Below are positions 19,423 through 29,911 of a DNA stretch of 64,000 nt, piece after piece. Source of the DNA: Serratia surfactantfaciens. GTDB taxonomy: Bacteria; Pseudomonadota; Gammaproteobacteria; Enterobacterales; Enterobacteriaceae. The notes beneath the pieces were generated by a model. It worked only from the letters and a program-made list of their open reading frames with translations. It searched no databases and had not been told where the DNA came from. A program made the position numbers and the translations under genes. The DNA lies in the NCBI RefSeq assembly GCF_001642805.2, contig NZ_CP016948.1:2108001-2172000 (forward strand), read 5' to 3'. How positions within the stretch are numbered: position 1 is the first letter of the stretch; each line of letters starts with the position of its first letter.

Positions 19423-20220
19423 TCAATACGCCAAAAAATCCTCCACCGCCCACAGCACCGCGTCAGGCCGTTCCAGAATGCCGAGATGGGTGCGCGCCTC
19501 GCCTAAACGCACCACGGAGAAAAACGGCTGCTCGGCGGCAAACATCTGCTGCTGCCGCAGGTAGTCGTCACGGCGCTCCAACGAGTAAATATGGCGGCAC
19601 GGCAGCGGCGCGCTCATCCCCGCCAGGCGTTGCAGCGGCGAACCGAATTGCCGATAGGCCTGTTCGATGGCCACGCCAGCGGCGCGCCAAAGCCGGTAAT
19701 CCTCCTGCGCCATCTCGACCTCCAGGTGGCGTTTAACCTCAACATGGTTGATTCCCCCCTGCCAGAAGTCAAACAAGGCGTCTCGCGCCGCCAGCCATTG
19801 TTGCGGCTGCTGCATGCGGCTTACCGCCGTAAAGAAAGCCGGCTCCGGCGGCGTCATGATCCAGTCGAGAAACACCATGCCGCGCACGCGCTGCGGCAAC
19901 GCCTCGGCCAACGCCACCGCCAGCCAGCTGGCGTGCGCCACCGACAGAGTGACCACGTTGTCCAAATGCAGCGCCGTCAACAACTGACGCGCATCTTCCA
20001 GCAGATCGTCCGCCGTCAGCGACATCTCCGCCGCTTTTGACGACAGGCCGTGGCCGCGCCAATCGATGCTGATCACCCGGTAACGCTCGGCCGCCAGAGC
20101 GATGAACGGCTCGAACACGGTTTTCGGTTCACACCAGCCGGGCAGCAACACCAGCGTTATCGGCCCTGAGCCGATATCCTGATAGTCGAGCGTCACGTTG
20201 GCGCTGTGAAATACGGTCAT
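19423..20220 (-). CDS. Alpha/beta-hydrolase-fold protein, HOD-like (2,4-dioxygenase family), nucleophile Ser replaced by Ala
   Basis: A 265-residue protein that resembles the cofactor-free dioxygenase Hod (1H-3-hydroxy-4-oxoquinaldine 2,4-dioxygenase), not a common esterase. Shared features are [12 protein letters not shown] (25-36), DWRGHGLS (53-60), the elbow SVAHASW (93-99), [10 protein letters not shown] (118-127), GSPLQRLA (193-200), RHIYS (209-213) and [10 protein letters not shown] (238-247). The catalytic His is H245 and the acid D119. The elbow nucleophile position is A95; Hod has Ser101 in VSHSHGGW there. In the family, His and Asp drive the ring-cleaving reaction. Substrate is therefore guessed as an alkyl quinolone or related N-heterocycle. 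AGGAGG precedes the ATG, and a small hairpin (20241-20257) lies in the leader. It is absent from the equivalent E. coli locus. Confidence 0.8.
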   Translation of the reverse strand: MTVFHSANVTLDYQDIGSGPITLVLLPGWCEPKTVFEPFIALAAERYRVISIDWRGHGLSSKAAEMSLTADDLLEDARQLLTALHLDNVVTLSVAHASWLAVALAEALPQRVRGMVFLDWIMTPPEPAFFTAVSRMQQPQQWLAARDALFDFWQGGINHVEVKRHLEVEMAQEDYRLWRAAGVAIEQAYRQFGSPLQRLAGMSAPLPCRHIYSLERRDDYLRQQQMFAAEQPFFSVVRLGEARTHLGILERPDAVLWAVEDFLAY

Positions 20221-20368
20221 GTTACCTCCTGCGCGTCTCTCCCCGACCCGTTCGGGGACTCTCGGGATGATAAGGTGACAGCGCAGCAGGCATTGATCTA
20301 TTGAAGTTCGTGCGGAAAAGAACTCGAGCGCACCTTATGAAAAAATGCGCACCAATTGGAATAAGAAA

Positions 20369-20728
20369 TTAATGACGCACGCAGGGATAGGCAGCTGTCA
20401 GCGCCAGCATAATCACCGACGGCGCGGAATAATGCAGCTGCTCAGGATGTTCGTTTAAATATTGCATTACCGCGTCGGCAGCTACGCCAATGCTCATCCC
20501 GGCCGCCGGGCAGATATTGCGATTGCCCTGCATGGAATAGGTATCGAATACGCCGGCGACGTATCCCATAAACATGCCGCCATTCAACGCTTCCGCCACG
20601 GTGGCTTCGCCGCTTTTATTTTTTACGTAACCGCCGGATTCCGACAGCAAGGCGCTGCCTGAATAAAAACCCGCATTTGCCATTGAGGAAAATAATAAGG
20701 CCGCTAAAAAAGAAACCTGTTTAATCAT
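20369..20728 (-). CDS. Rap1a/Tai-family periplasmic immunity-like protein, orphan
   Basis: A 119-residue protein with a signal peptide (1-19, cleavage after ANA) and a helical mature domain. AEALNGGMFMGYVAGVFDTYS (45-65), the paired cysteines C73 (NICPAAGMS) and C116 (AYPCVRH), and the size match the Rap1a/Tai fold. Serratia uses Rap1a to neutralise the type VI amidase effector Ssp1 in the periplasm. No effector gene lies next to it, so either it is an orphan immunity gene or it has another role. It is inserted between rluB and yciO with the HOD-like gene. Confidence 0.8.
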   Translation of the reverse strand: MIKQVSFLAALLFSSMANAGFYSGSALLSESGGYVKNKSGEATVAEALNGGMFMGYVAGVFDTYSMQGNRNICPAAGMSIGVAADAVMQYLNEHPEQLHYSAPSVIMLALTAAYPCVRH

Positions 20729-20843
20729 TGTTGCGCATCCTGCCCATTATCAATTCTGAAGTATTCAAGAATAGCGGCTTTCACGCGAAGTCGCGTCGTT
20801 TCGGCCGATTTTCAGATAATGGGCAAGGTGGCAACAATTTACA

Positions 20844-21464
20844 TCAGCGGAAAGGCGCCGCGTCGCCCGCCCCTTCGCGCACCACTTCTGGCGAGGATTC
20901 GGTCAGATCGATAACCGTAGTCGGCTGTTGGCCGAGGAAGCCGCCGTGGATCACCAGATCGACCACCTTACCCAAGTGATCGTTGATCTCTTCCGGATCC
21001 GACTCGGCAAAATCATTGCCCGGCAGCATCAGAGTGGTGGACATCATCGGCTCGTTCAACGCCTCCAGCAGCGCCAGTGCGATCGGGTTCGACGGCACAC
21101 GCAGACCGATGGTTTTGCGTTTTTCATTCATCAGGCGGCGCGGCACTTCTTTGGTCGCTTTCAGAATGAAGGTGTAGTTGCCTGGCGTATTGTTTTTGAT
21201 CAGGCGGAACGCCGTATTGTCAACGTGCGCATAGGTCGACAACTCGGACAGATCGCGGCACATCAAGGTAAAGTTGTGGTTGCCGTCCAATTGGCGGATG
21301 CGGCAAATGCGTTCCATCGCCGCCTTTTCTTCCAGCATGCAGCCCAGCGCATAGCCGGAATCGGTGGGATAGACGATCACCCCACCCTTGCGCAGCGCCT
21401 CTACCGCCTGGTTGATCAAGCGCGGCTGCGGGTTGTCTGGGTGAATATAAAAAAGCTGACTCAT
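20844..21464 (-). CDS. yciO: YciO, YrdC/Sua5-domain protein
   Basis: A 206-residue YrdC-fold protein, the same length as E. coli YciO. The fold binds nucleotides and RNA; TsaC and Sua5 make threonylcarbamoyl-AMP, but YciO does not clearly do so. GGVIVYPTDSGYALGC, then RIRQLDGNHNFTLMC mark the family. It starts 47 bases after the rnm stop, and so probably forms an operon with rnm. Confidence 0.95.
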   Translation of the reverse strand: MSQLFYIHPDNPQPRLINQAVEALRKGGVIVYPTDSGYALGCMLEEKAAMERICRIRQLDGNHNFTLMCRDLSELSTYAHVDNTAFRLIKNNTPGNYTFILKATKEVPRRLMNEKRKTIGLRVPSNPIALALLEALNEPMMSTTLMLPGNDFAESDPEEINDHLGKVVDLVIHGGFLGQQPTTVIDLTESSPEVVREGAGDAAPFR

Positions 21465-21511
21465 GACTTGCTCCTAAAATGATGCCCGCGCGCGTCGCCA
21501 CGCGCGTAAAA

Positions 21512-22393
21512 TCAGACCGCCTCGCCCGACTGCGGCCAATCGCGCCACACCGGCTCGACGCCGCCCGGCAACCATAGCTTGCGCCCCAGCTCGATCCACG
21601 AACAAGGCTGATGAAAATCAGAGCCTTGCGAGGCCAACAGGCGGTAATCCTGCGCGTATTTGGCCAGCTGCGTGCGCTCGTGCGGCGCCTGCTGACACTG
21701 CGCCACTTCCATGGCGTCACCGCCGTGTTCGGCGAAATGCGCCAACAGACGCTTCAACCACTTCGCGGTCAGATCGTAACGGCCCGGATGCGCCATCACC
21801 GCCTGGCCGCCCGATTGATGAATCGCATCAATGGCTTGTTCTATTGTACACCACTGCGGCGGCACATAGCCGGTTTTGCCCTTGGCCAGGTATTTCTTGA
21901 ACACCTGCGCCATATTGTCCGCCACGCCGATCTCCACCAGGTAACGGGCGAAATGGCCACGGGTTACCGCGCCGTCGCCCGCCAGCCGCTGGGCACCGGC
22001 ATAGGCGTCGGGAATGCGCGCTTTACCCAGCCGCACGCCGATCTCTTGCGCCCGTTGGTTGCGGCGTTCGGTTTGTGCCGCCAACAGCGACACCAGCGCC
22101 GGGTGCGCGACGTCCATGCCCAGCCCAACGATATGGATCTCATGATTTTCCCACAGCGTCGAGATCTCCACCCCGTTGACCAAGCGTAACGGCAACGCCT
22201 GTGCCGCAATGGCGGCGGCGGCCTCGGCCAGCCCGGCGGTGGTATCGTGATCGGTGATCGCCAGCACGCCCACGCGCATCTCAACCGCGCGCTGCACCAG
22301 CTGCGTCGGCGTCAGGTAGCCATCGGAGGCGGTCGTGTGGCTGTGGAGATCGTACAGAGTAAAAGCGGTGGATTGAGGGTTACTGTCTGTCAA
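21512..22393 (-). CDS. rnm: PHP-domain RNase AM (Rnm, formerly TrpH/YciV)
   Basis: A 293-residue metal-dependent exonuclease that trims 5' ends of rRNA precursors and hydrolyses 3',5'-pAp nucleotides. Residues and motifs of the PHP active site are visible: [11 protein letters not shown] at about 15, [10 protein letters not shown] at about 45, [14 protein letters not shown] at about 199, and SDFHQP near 257. Length equals E. coli. It is divergent from the trp operon. Confidence 0.95.
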   Translation of the reverse strand: MTDSNPQSTAFTLYDLHSHTTASDGYLTPTQLVQRAVEMRVGVLAITDHDTTAGLAEAAAAIAAQALPLRLVNGVEISTLWENHEIHIVGLGMDVAHPALVSLLAAQTERRNQRAQEIGVRLGKARIPDAYAGAQRLAGDGAVTRGHFARYLVEIGVADNMAQVFKKYLAKGKTGYVPPQWCTIEQAIDAIHQSGGQAVMAHPGRYDLTAKWLKRLLAHFAEHGGDAMEVAQCQQAPHERTQLAKYAQDYRLLASQGSDFHQPCSWIELGRKLWLPGGVEPVWRDWPQSGEAV

Positions 22394-22538
22394 AACGGCT
22401 ATCCGGCAATGGCTTGGCTTTCTATCATACCCGCGATCGGCGGCCGGACGGAAATCTATTCTTCCCCCCAGCCGTAGGCGTCAGGCGGAGGATGAATAGA
22501 ATTCACGCTGACCGCTAAAACATTGTGCAAAAAGAGGG

Positions 22539-22573
22539 TTGACTTTGCCTCGCCGAACCAGTTAACTAGTACA
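22539..22573 (+). promoter_or_regulatory. trp promoter and TrpR operator
   Basis: -35 TTGACT (22539-22544), 17-base spacer, -10 TTAACT (22562-22567). The operator CGAACCAGTTAACTAGTACA (22554-22573) overlaps the -10 box and differs from the E. coli operator at only two or three positions. TrpR with tryptophan should block RNA polymerase here. Transcription would start near 22574. Confidence 0.95.
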
Positions 22574-22626
22574 CAAGTTCACGGCAACGGCCGTGTCGGA
22601 TGAGAGTTAACAGAGAGAGTCTGCAA

Positions 22627-22686
22627 ATGAACAAATACATTTCTCTTCACGGTTGGTGGCGTACCTCCCTCTTGCGGGCGGTGTAA
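22627..22686 (+). CDS. trpL: trp operon leader peptide
   Basis: Nineteen residues, MNKYISLHGWWRTSLLRAV, with tandem Trp codons TGG-TGG at positions 10-11. When tryptophan is scarce the ribosome stalls there and prevents the downstream terminator. GAGAG lies about ten bases before the ATG. Confidence 0.95.
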   Translation: MNKYISLHGWWRTSLLRAV

Positions 22687-22723
22687 TCGCGCATAGCTGT
22701 CATCTGACAATGCAGATTTCCTG

Positions 22724-22749
22724 AGCCCGCACCTGATGCGGGCTTTTTT
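22724..22749 (+). terminator. trp attenuator
   Basis: Stem AGCCCGC / GCGGGCT with loop ACCTGAT and a T6 run. It is 38 bases after the leader peptide stop. The left arm can pair alternatively with the upstream segment near trpL, the usual antiterminator arrangement. Confidence 0.95.
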
Positions 22750-22775
22750 ATGGACAGAATTCACTGGAACCACCG

Positions 22776-24338
22776 ATGATGAACACTAAACCACAACTGA
22801 CACTGCTGAAGGCGCAAGCCAGCTACCGGGGCGACCCCACCACCATTTTCCACCAGCTGTGCGGCGCGCGGCCGGCCACCCTGCTGCTGGAGTCGGCGGA
22901 AATCAACAGCAAACAGAATCTTCAGAGCCTGTTGGTGATCGACAGCGCGCTGCGCATCACCGCGCTGGGCCACACCGTCAGCGTGCAGGCGCTGACCGCC
23001 AACGGCGCGGCGCTGCTGCCGCTGCTGGACGAAGCGCTGCCGCCCGAGGTGCGCAATCAGGCACGCCCTAACGGCCGCGAGCTGACCTTCCCGACGATCG
23101 ACGCGGTGCAGGACGAAGACGCCCGCCTGCGTTCACTGTCGGTGTTCGACGCGCTGCGCACGCTGCTGACGCTGGTCGACTCTCCGGCGGACGAGCGCGA
23201 AGCCGTGATGCTGGGCGGCCTGTTCGCCTATGACCTGGTCGCCGGTTTCGAAAACCTGCCGGCGCTGCGCCAGGATCAGCGTTGCCCGGACTTCTGCTTC
23301 TATCTGGCGGAAACTCTGCTGGTGCTGGATCACCAGCGCGGCTCGGCCCGCCTGCAGGCCAGCGTTTTCAGCGAACAAGCGAGCGAGACACAGCGCCTGC
23401 AGCAGCGTCTGGAACAGCTGCAGGCCGAGTTGCAACAAACCCCGCAGCCGATCCCGCACCAAAAGCTGGAGAACATGCAGCTGAGCTGTAACCAGAGCGA
23501 CGAAGAGTACGGCGCGGTGGTCAGCGAGCTGCAGGAAGCGATCCGTCACGGCGAGATTTTCCAGGTGGTGCCGTCGCGCCGCTTCTCCCTGCCGTGCCCG
23601 GCGCCGCTGGCGGCCTACCAGACCTTAAAAGACAACAACCCCAGCCCGTACATGTTCTTCATGCAGGATGATGACTTCACCCTGTTCGGCGCTTCGCCGG
23701 AGAGCGCGCTGAAATACGATGCGGGCAATCGCCAAATTGAAATCTACCCGATCGCCGGCACCCGCCCGCGCGGTCGCCGTGCCGACGGTTCGTTGGATCT
23801 GGATCTCGACAGCCGCATCGAGCTGGAAATGCGCACCGACCACAAAGAGCTGGCCGAGCACCTGATGCTGGTCGATCTGGCGCGCAACGATCTGGCGCGC
23901 ATCTGCCAGGCCGGCAGCCGCTACGTGGCCGACCTGACCAAAGTAGACCGCTATTCGTTCGTCATGCATCTGGTTTCCCGCGTGGTGGGCACCCTGCGCG
24001 CCGATCTCGACGTGCTGCACGCCTACCAGGCCTGCATGAACATGGGCACCCTCAGCGGCGCGCCGAAAGTACGGGCGATGCAGCTGATCGCCGCCTCCGA
24101 AGGCACGCGCCGCGGCAGCTACGGTGGCGCGGTGGGCTACTTCACCGCCACCGGCGATCTGGATACCTGCATCGTCATTCGCTCCGCCTACGTTGAAGAC
24201 GGCATCGCCACCGTGCAGGCCGGCGCCGGCGTAGTGCTGGATTCCATCCCGCAGGCGGAAGCCGACGAAACCCGTAATAAAGCCCGTGCCGTGCTGCGCG
24301 CCATCGCCACTGCGCACCATGCCAAGGAGGTGTTCTGA
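22776..24338 (+). CDS. trpE: Anthranilate synthase component I
   Basis: Converts chorismate and ammonia to anthranilate, with glutamine as donor through TrpG. 520 residues from the ATG at 22776; a second ATG at 22779 gives the 519-residue form I recall for S. marcescens TrpE, and either is possible. The tryptophan feedback site LLLES (36-40) is intact. The chorismate-binding half contains [13 protein letters not shown] and [13 protein letters not shown]. The stop overlaps the trpG start (TGATG), which implies translational coupling. Confidence 0.98.
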   Translation: MMNTKPQLTLLKAQASYRGDPTTIFHQLCGARPATLLLESAEINSKQNLQSLLVIDSALRITALGHTVSVQALTANGAALLPLLDEALPPEVRNQARPNGRELTFPTIDAVQDEDARLRSLSVFDALRTLLTLVDSPADEREAVMLGGLFAYDLVAGFENLPALRQDQRCPDFCFYLAETLLVLDHQRGSARLQASVFSEQASETQRLQQRLEQLQAELQQTPQPIPHQKLENMQLSCNQSDEEYGAVVSELQEAIRHGEIFQVVPSRRFSLPCPAPLAAYQTLKDNNPSPYMFFMQDDDFTLFGASPESALKYDAGNRQIEIYPIAGTRPRGRRADGSLDLDLDSRIELEMRTDHKELAEHLMLVDLARNDLARICQAGSRYVADLTKVDRYSFVMHLVSRVVGTLRADLDVLHAYQACMNMGTLSGAPKVRAMQLIAASEGTRRGSYGGAVGYFTATGDLDTCIVIRSAYVEDGIATVQAGAGVVLDSIPQAEADETRNKARAVLRAIATAHHAKEVF

Positions 24339-24919
24339 TGGCCGATATCCTGCTGCTCGACAACGTCGATTCCTTTACCTACAACCTGGTCGATCAGCTG
24401 CGCGCCAGTGGCCACCAGGTAGTGATTTACCGTAATCAGATCGCCGCCGAGGTGATCATCGAGCGTCTGCAACAGATGGAACAGCCGGTGCTGATGCTGT
24501 CGCCCGGCCCCGGCGCCCCTTCCGAAGCGGGCTGCATGCCGGAACTGCTGCAGCGTCTGCGCGGCCAACTGCCGATCATCGGCATCTGTCTCGGCCACCA
24601 GGCGATCGTCGAAGCCTACGGCGGCCAGGTCGGCCAGGCGGGTGAAATTCTGCACGGCAAAGCCTCGGCGATCGTTCACGACGGTGAAGGCATGTTCGCC
24701 GGCATGGTCAATCCGCTGCCGGTGGCGCGCTACCACTCGCTGGTCGGCAGCAACATCCCGGCCGACCTCACCGTCAACGCCCGTTTCGGCGAGATGGTGA
24801 TGGCGGTGCGCGACGACCGCCGCCGCGTGTGCGGCTTCCAGTTCCACCCGGAATCGATTCTGACCACCCACGGCGCGCGCCTGCTTGAGCAGACCCTGGC
24901 CTGGGCGCTGGCGAAGTAA
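24338..24919 (+). CDS. trpG: Anthranilate synthase component II, glutamine amidotransferase
   Basis: A 193-residue stand-alone class I glutaminase that feeds ammonia to TrpE. The catalytic triad is C84 (GICLGHQ), H170 and E172 (QFHPES). It is not fused to TrpD, as in Serratia and unlike E. coli. Sixteen bases separate it from trpD. Confidence 0.98.
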   Translation: MADILLLDNVDSFTYNLVDQLRASGHQVVIYRNQIAAEVIIERLQQMEQPVLMLSPGPGAPSEAGCMPELLQRLRGQLPIIGICLGHQAIVEAYGGQVGQAGEILHGKASAIVHDGEGMFAGMVNPLPVARYHSLVGSNIPADLTVNARFGEMVMAVRDDRRRVCGFQFHPESILTTHGARLLEQTLAWALAK

Positions 24920-24935
24920 TATAAGGAACACGACG

Positions 24936-25934
24936 ATGCAACCTATTCTTGAGAAACTGTACCGCGCCGAGTCGATGAGCCAGCAGGAAAGCCAACAGCT
25001 GTTCAGCGCCATCGTGCGCGGCGAACTGGAGCCGAGCCAACTGGCGGCGGCGTTGATCAGCATGAAGGTCCGCGGCGAACGCCCGGAAGAGATCGCCGGC
25101 GCCGCCAAAGCGCTGCTGGACGACGCTCAGCCGTTCCCGCGCCCTGACTATCTGTTCGCCGATATCGTCGGCACCGGCGGCGACGGCACCAACAGCATCA
25201 ATATTTCCACCGCCAGCGCCTTCGTCGCGGCGGCGTGCGGCGCGAAGATCGCCAAGCACGGCAACCGCAGCGTCTCCAGCCGCTCCGGCTCCTCGGATCT
25301 GCTGGCGGCGTTCGGCATCCGCCTGGATCTGCCGGCGGAAGAAGCGCGCAAGGCGCTGGACGATCTCGGCGTGTGCTTCCTGTTCGCGCCGCAGTACCAC
25401 ACCGGCTTTCGTCACGCCATGCCGGTGCGCCAGCAGCTGAAGACCCGCACGCTGTTCAACGTGCTGGGCCCGCTGATCAACCCGGCGCGTCCGCCGCTGG
25501 CGCTGATCGGCGTTTACAGCCCGGAACTGGTGCTGCCGATCGCCGAAACCCTGCGCGTGCTGGGCTATCAGCGCGCGGCGGTGGTCCACGGCGGCGGCAT
25601 GGACGAGGTGGCGATCCACGCCCCGACGCACGTGGCGGAATTGAACAACGGCGAAATCAGCAGCTACCAGCTCACGCCGCAGTCCTTCGGATTGGAAACC
25701 TATCCGCTGGAAGCCTTGCTGGGCGGCACGCCGGAAGAAAACCGTGACATTTTGGCGCGGCTGTTACAAGGTAAAGGCGAGCCGGCGCACGCCGCGGCGG
25801 TCGCGGCCAACGTCGCGTTGCTTCTGAAGTTATTCGGACATGAAGACCTGCGCCAAAATGCGCGGCAGGCACTGGATATGATCAACAGCGGGCAGGCCTA
25901 TGAGCGTGTCATCGCACTGGCGGCAAGAGGATAA
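24936..25934 (+). CDS. trpD: Anthranilate phosphoribosyltransferase
   Basis: Joins anthranilate to PRPP, the second step of tryptophan synthesis. 332 residues from the ATG at 24936, preceded by AAGGAACA. The PRPP-binding motif [14 protein letters not shown] and [15 protein letters not shown] are intact. The separate gene corresponds to the C-terminal two-thirds of E. coli TrpGD. Confidence 0.97.
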   Translation: MQPILEKLYRAESMSQQESQQLFSAIVRGELEPSQLAAALISMKVRGERPEEIAGAAKALLDDAQPFPRPDYLFADIVGTGGDGTNSINISTASAFVAAACGAKIAKHGNRSVSSRSGSSDLLAAFGIRLDLPAEEARKALDDLGVCFLFAPQYHTGFRHAMPVRQQLKTRTLFNVLGPLINPARPPLALIGVYSPELVLPIAETLRVLGYQRAAVVHGGGMDEVAIHAPTHVAELNNGEISSYQLTPQSFGLETYPLEALLGGTPEENRDILARLLQGKGEPAHAAAVAANVALLLKLFGHEDLRQNARQALDMINSGQAYERVIALAARG

Positions 25935-27299
25935 ATGATGCAGGAAACCGTGCTACACAAGATTGTCCGCGACAAAGCGCAATGGATCGCGGCGCGACAA
26001 CAGCAACAGCCCCTGGCCGGCTTTCAGAATGACATCGTACCGAGCGAACGCAGCTTCTACCACGCGCTGCAGGGCACCCGGACGGCTTTCATTCTCGAAT
26101 GCAAGAAGGCCTCGCCTTCCAAGGGACTGATTCGCGAGAACTTTGATCCGGTGGAGATCGCCTCGGTCTATAAAGATTTCGCCTCGGCGATCTCGGTGTT
26201 GACCGACGAGAAATACTTCCAGGGCAGCTTCGACTTCCTGCCGCTGGTCAGTCAAACCGTCAGCCAGCCGGTGTTGTGCAAAGACTTTATCATCGATCCG
26301 TATCAGATTTACCTGGCGCGCTACTATCAGGCCGACGCCATCCTGCTGATGCTGTCGGTGTTGACCGACGAACAGTACCGCCAACTGGCGGCGGTGGCCC
26401 ACAGCCTCAATATGGGCGTGCTGACCGAAGTGATCAGTGAAGAAGAGCTGCAGCGTGCGATCGCGCTGGAAGCGCGGGTGGTTGGCATCAATAACCGCGA
26501 TCTGCGCGATCTGAGCATCGACCTGAACCGCACCCGTCAGTTGGCGCCGCGCGTGCCGCACGGCGTGACGGTGATCAGCGAATCGGGCATCAACAACTAC
26601 GGGCAGATCCGCGAGCTGAGCCACTACGCCAACGGCTTCCTGATCGGCAGCGCGTTGATGTCGGAGCCCGATCTGCGCGCCGCCGTGCGCCGCGTGATCC
26701 TCGGCGACAACAAAGTGTGCGGACTGACTCGCCCGCAGGACGCTGCCGCCGCTTATCAGGCCGGCGCCATCTACGGCGGGCTGATTTTCGTCGGCCGTTC
26801 ACCGCGCTATGTGGACATCACCCGCGCCCGTGAAGTGATCTCCGGCGCGCCGCTGAAGTACGTCGGCGTATTCTGCGACGCCCAGGTCGATACCGTGGCG
26901 TTGACCGTTGAGCGTCTCGGCTTGCAGGCGGTTCAGCTGCACGGTGCGGAAGACCAGGCCTATATCAGCGCCCTGCGCGCCCGTTTGCCGGCCGATTGCC
27001 GCATCTGGAAAGCGCTGAGCGTGAAAGATCGGGTGCCGGCGCGCGATCTGCAGCATGTCGATCGCTATCTGCTGGACAACGGCGCAGGCGGCACCGGCCA
27101 ACGCTTCGACTGGTCGGTATTGCAAGGCGAAGACCTGACTAACGTCATGCTGGCGGGCGGCCTGCGCGCAGACAACTGCGTTGAAGCGGCCAAGCTCGGC
27201 TGCGCCGGTCTGGACTTCAACTCCGGCGTGGAAAGCGAACCGGGCATCAAAGATCCCGCGCGCCTGGCATCGGTTTTCCAAACCCTGCGCGCCTACTGA
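25935..27299 (+). CDS. trpCF: Bifunctional indole-3-glycerol-phosphate synthase / phosphoribosylanthranilate isomerase
   Basis: A 454-residue fusion. The N-terminal half (1-255) is TrpC (FILECKKASPSKGLI, VLCKDFIIDPYQ, GINNRDLRDLSI). The C-terminal half (256-454) is TrpF (KVCGLTRPQDAAAA, GVFCDAQVDTV, DNGAGGTGQRFDW). It catalyses the third and fourth steps. It starts directly after the trpD stop. Two adjacent ATG codons (25935 and 25938) are possible starts. Confidence 0.97.
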   Translation: MMQETVLHKIVRDKAQWIAARQQQQPLAGFQNDIVPSERSFYHALQGTRTAFILECKKASPSKGLIRENFDPVEIASVYKDFASAISVLTDEKYFQGSFDFLPLVSQTVSQPVLCKDFIIDPYQIYLARYYQADAILLMLSVLTDEQYRQLAAVAHSLNMGVLTEVISEEELQRAIALEARVVGINNRDLRDLSIDLNRTRQLAPRVPHGVTVISESGINNYGQIRELSHYANGFLIGSALMSEPDLRAAVRRVILGDNKVCGLTRPQDAAAAYQAGAIYGGLIFVGRSPRYVDITRAREVISGAPLKYVGVFCDAQVDTVALTVERLGLQAVQLHGAEDQAYISALRARLPADCRIWKALSVKDRVPARDLQHVDRYLLDNGAGGTGQRFDWSVLQGEDLTNVMLAGGLRADNCVEAAKLGCAGLDFNSGVESEPGIKDPARLASVFQTLRAY

Positions 27300-27340
27300 A
27301 TATGGCTCTACATTAATAACGGATAATAACGGGAACTCTC

Positions 27341-28531
27341 ATGACGCTGCTTAACCCCTACTTCGGCGAATTTGGTGGCCAATACGTGCCGCAAATTCTG
27401 ATGCCGGCCTTGAAACAACTGGAAGAAGCCTTTGTCAGCGCTCAGCGCGATCCGGCGTTTCAGGCAGAATTTATCGATCTGTTGAAGAACTACGCGGGCC
27501 GCCCAACGGCGTTGACGCTGTGCAAAAACCTCACCGCCGGCAGCAACACCAAGCTCTATCTGAAGCGTGAAGATCTGCTGCACGGCGGCGCGCACAAAAC
27601 CAACCAGGTGCTGGGCCAGGCCCTGCTGGCCAAACGCATGGGCAAAACCGAGATCATCGCGGAAACCGGCGCCGGTCAACACGGGGTCGCCTCCGCGCTG
27701 GCCTGCGCGCTGCTCGGCCTGAAATGCCGCATCTATATGGGTGCCAAGGACGTCGAGCGCCAGTCGCCGAACGTGTTCCGCATGCGGCTGATGGGTGCGG
27801 AAGTGATCCCGGTACACAGCGGCTCCGCCACGCTGAAAGACGCCTGCAACGAAGCGTTGCGCGACTGGTCCGGCAGCTATGAAACCGCGCACTATATGCT
27901 CGGCACCGCCGCCGGTCCGCACCCGTATCCCACCATCGTGCGTGAATTCCAGCGCATGATCGGCGAAGAAACCAAAGCGCAGGTGCTGGAGCGTGAAGGC
28001 CGTCTGCCGGATGCGGTCATCGCCTGCGTCGGCGGCGGCTCCAACGCCATCGGCATGTTCGCCGATTTTATCGATGACGCCGAAGTGGGCCTGATCGGCG
28101 TGGAACCCGCCGGTCTGGGCATCGAAACCGGTCAGCACGGCGCGCCGCTCAAGCATGGCCACGTCGGCATCTACTTCGGCATGAAAGCGCCGATGATGCA
28201 AACCGACGAAGGCCAGATTGAAGAGTCCTATTCGATCTCCGCCGGGCTGGACTTCCCGTCCGTCGGGCCACAGCACGCCTACCTGAACAGCATCGGCCGC
28301 GCAGAATACGTGTCAATCACCGACGACGAAGCGCTGGAAGCGTTCAAGGCGCTGTCGCGCCATGAAGGCATCATCCCGGCGCTGGAATCTTCGCACGCCC
28401 TGGCGCACGCGCTGAAAATGATCCGTGAAACGCCGCAGAAAGAGCAGATCCTGGTGGTCAACCTGTCCGGCCGCGGCGACAAAGACATATTTACCGTTCA
28501 CGACATTTTGAAAGCACGGGGAGAAATCTGA
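27341..28531 (+). CDS. trpB: Tryptophan synthase beta subunit
   Basis: Condenses indole with serine using PLP. 396 residues. The PLP lysine is K86 in HGGAHKTNQ; the phosphate loop is GGGSNA. The last codons overlap the trpA start (TGATG), so alpha and beta are made in step. Confidence 0.98.
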   Translation: MTLLNPYFGEFGGQYVPQILMPALKQLEEAFVSAQRDPAFQAEFIDLLKNYAGRPTALTLCKNLTAGSNTKLYLKREDLLHGGAHKTNQVLGQALLAKRMGKTEIIAETGAGQHGVASALACALLGLKCRIYMGAKDVERQSPNVFRMRLMGAEVIPVHSGSATLKDACNEALRDWSGSYETAHYMLGTAAGPHPYPTIVREFQRMIGEETKAQVLEREGRLPDAVIACVGGGSNAIGMFADFIDDAEVGLIGVEPAGLGIETGQHGAPLKHGHVGIYFGMKAPMMQTDEGQIEESYSISAGLDFPSVGPQHAYLNSIGRAEYVSITDDEALEAFKALSRHEGIIPALESSHALAHALKMIRETPQKEQILVVNLSGRGDKDIFTVHDILKARGEI

Positions 28532-29337
28532 TGGAACGTTATCAGCAACTGTTCACGCGTCTGGAAAGCAGCAAGGAAGGCGCATTCGTCCCGTTCGTCA
28601 CGCTGGGCGATCCCAACCCGGCGCTGTCACTGCAGATTATCGACACCCTGATTGAAGCCGGCGCAGACGCGCTGGAGCTGGGCATCCCCTTCTCCGATCC
28701 CCTGGCGGACGGGCCGACGATCCAGAACGCGACGCTGCGCGCCTTCGCCGCCGGCGTCACCCCGACCCAGTGCTTCGAGATGCTGGCGGCCATCCGCCAA
28801 AAGCACCCGACCATTCCTATCGGCCTGCTGATGTATGCCAATCTGGTGTTCCATAAAGGCATCGATGCGTTTTACCAACGCTGCGCCGAAGTGGGCGTGG
28901 ATTCGGTGCTGGTCGCCGACGTGCCGTTTGAAGAGTCTGCGCCGTTCCGCGCTGCCGCCGCGCGCCACGGTATCGCGCCGATCTTCATCTGCCCACCGAA
29001 CGCCGATGACGAGCTGCTGCGTGAAATCGCTTCGCACGGCCGCGGCTATACCTACCTGCTGTCGCGCGCCGGAGTAACCGGCACCGAAAGCCGGGCGCAG
29101 CTGCCGCTGCATCATCTGGTGAACAAGCTGCGCGAGTACCACGCCGCGCCGCCGCTGCAGGGCTTTGGCATCTCCGAACCGGAGCAGGTGAAGGCCGCGC
29201 TGCAGGCCGGCGCCGCCGGCGCGATCTCCGGCTCGGCCATCGTCAAAATCATCGAACAGCACCATGCCAACCCGGCGGAGATGCTGGCTAAACTGGCGAC
29301 CTTCGTCAGCGCGATGAAGCACGCCACCCGGGCATGA
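28531..29337 (+). CDS. trpA: Tryptophan synthase alpha subunit
   Basis: Cleaves indole-3-glycerol phosphate to indole, which passes through the tunnel to TrpB. 268 residues. Catalytic E49 and D60 lie in [15 protein letters not shown]. It is the last gene of the operon. Confidence 0.98.
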   Translation: MERYQQLFTRLESSKEGAFVPFVTLGDPNPALSLQIIDTLIEAGADALELGIPFSDPLADGPTIQNATLRAFAAGVTPTQCFEMLAAIRQKHPTIPIGLLMYANLVFHKGIDAFYQRCAEVGVDSVLVADVPFEESAPFRAAAARHGIAPIFICPPNADDELLREIASHGRGYTYLLSRAGVTGTESRAQLPLHHLVNKLREYHAAPPLQGFGISEPEQVKAALQAGAAGAISGSAIVKIIEQHHANPAEMLAKLATFVSAMKHATRA

Positions 29338-29346
29338 TCCTCTTTG

Positions 29347-29372
29347 GCGAGCGCCCTGCCGGCGCTCGCTTT
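29347..29372 (+). terminator. trp operon end hairpin
   Basis: Nine-base perfect stem GCGAGCGCC / GGCGCTCGC with loop CTGCC, then TTTAAC. It lies nine bases after the trpA stop. The U tract is short, as is the E. coli trp t, so Rho may help. Confidence 0.8.
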
Positions 29373-29554
29373 AACAGCTTGTTTCCCTTCAAAGTTTGTT
29401 CCATTTATTTACCGCAAAAATTTGAACAAACCGCCGTCTTGTCTCACAATGAACTTTGTTCGCTATGCATTTCTTCGTTTGACTTGGGGAATGCGCTCGC
29501 AGTGGCGATACACCGTCGCGAGTTTTAACCATAACATTGCATGGAGAGTAATTT

Positions 29555-29869
29555 ATGAAGCTTTTTAAAACCCTTTCGGCCTTGTGCATGGCAGCCGTTG
29601 TGGCGGTCGCGGTGAGCGCTTGCGCGCCGACGGCAAAATCTGAGGGAACGGGCGGCTATATCGATGACACGGTGATCACCACCAAAGTGAAATCGGCGCT
29701 GCTGGCGGATAAAAACATTAAGTCGCGCGAGATCAGCGTGGAAACCTTTAAAGGACGCGTTCAACTGAGTGGTTTCGTGACGTCCAGCGATGACGCCAAC
29801 CGTGCGGTGCAGGTTACTCGCGGCGTTGCCGGCGTGAAATCCGTTGACAACGTGATGCAGCTTAAATAA
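29555..29869 (+). CDS. BON-domain lipoprotein
   Basis: A 104-residue predicted lipoprotein. The signal peptide ends in a lipobox VSAC with C23 as the modified cysteine. Residues of about 36-102 form one BON domain (YIDDTVITTKVKSALLADKN, then VQLSGFVTS). BON domains occur in OsmY and in other envelope proteins that bind membranes or the cell wall. One gene with its own hairpin, no obvious operon partner. Residue after Cys is Ala, so outer-membrane sorting is expected. Confidence 0.85.
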   Translation: MKLFKTLSALCMAAVVAVAVSACAPTAKSEGTGGYIDDTVITTKVKSALLADKNIKSREISVETFKGRVQLSGFVTSSDDANRAVQVTRGVAGVKSVDNVMQLK

Positions 29870-29875
29870 TACCGA

Positions 29876-29898
29876 CAGGGAGGCCTTGCGCCTCCCTG
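29876..29898. terminator. Bidirectional hairpin between BON lipoprotein gene and ompW
   Basis: Nine-base stem CAGGGAGGC / GCCTCCCTG with a CTTGC loop. U tracts are weak on both sides. Confidence 0.65.
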
Positions 29899-29911
29899 CT
29901 TACGGCTTTGA

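Noticed and set aside
29334..29568. Small plus-strand frames between trpA and the BON lipoprotein gene
   Set aside because: They run through the trp terminator, lack good ribosome sites and have no recognisable sequence.
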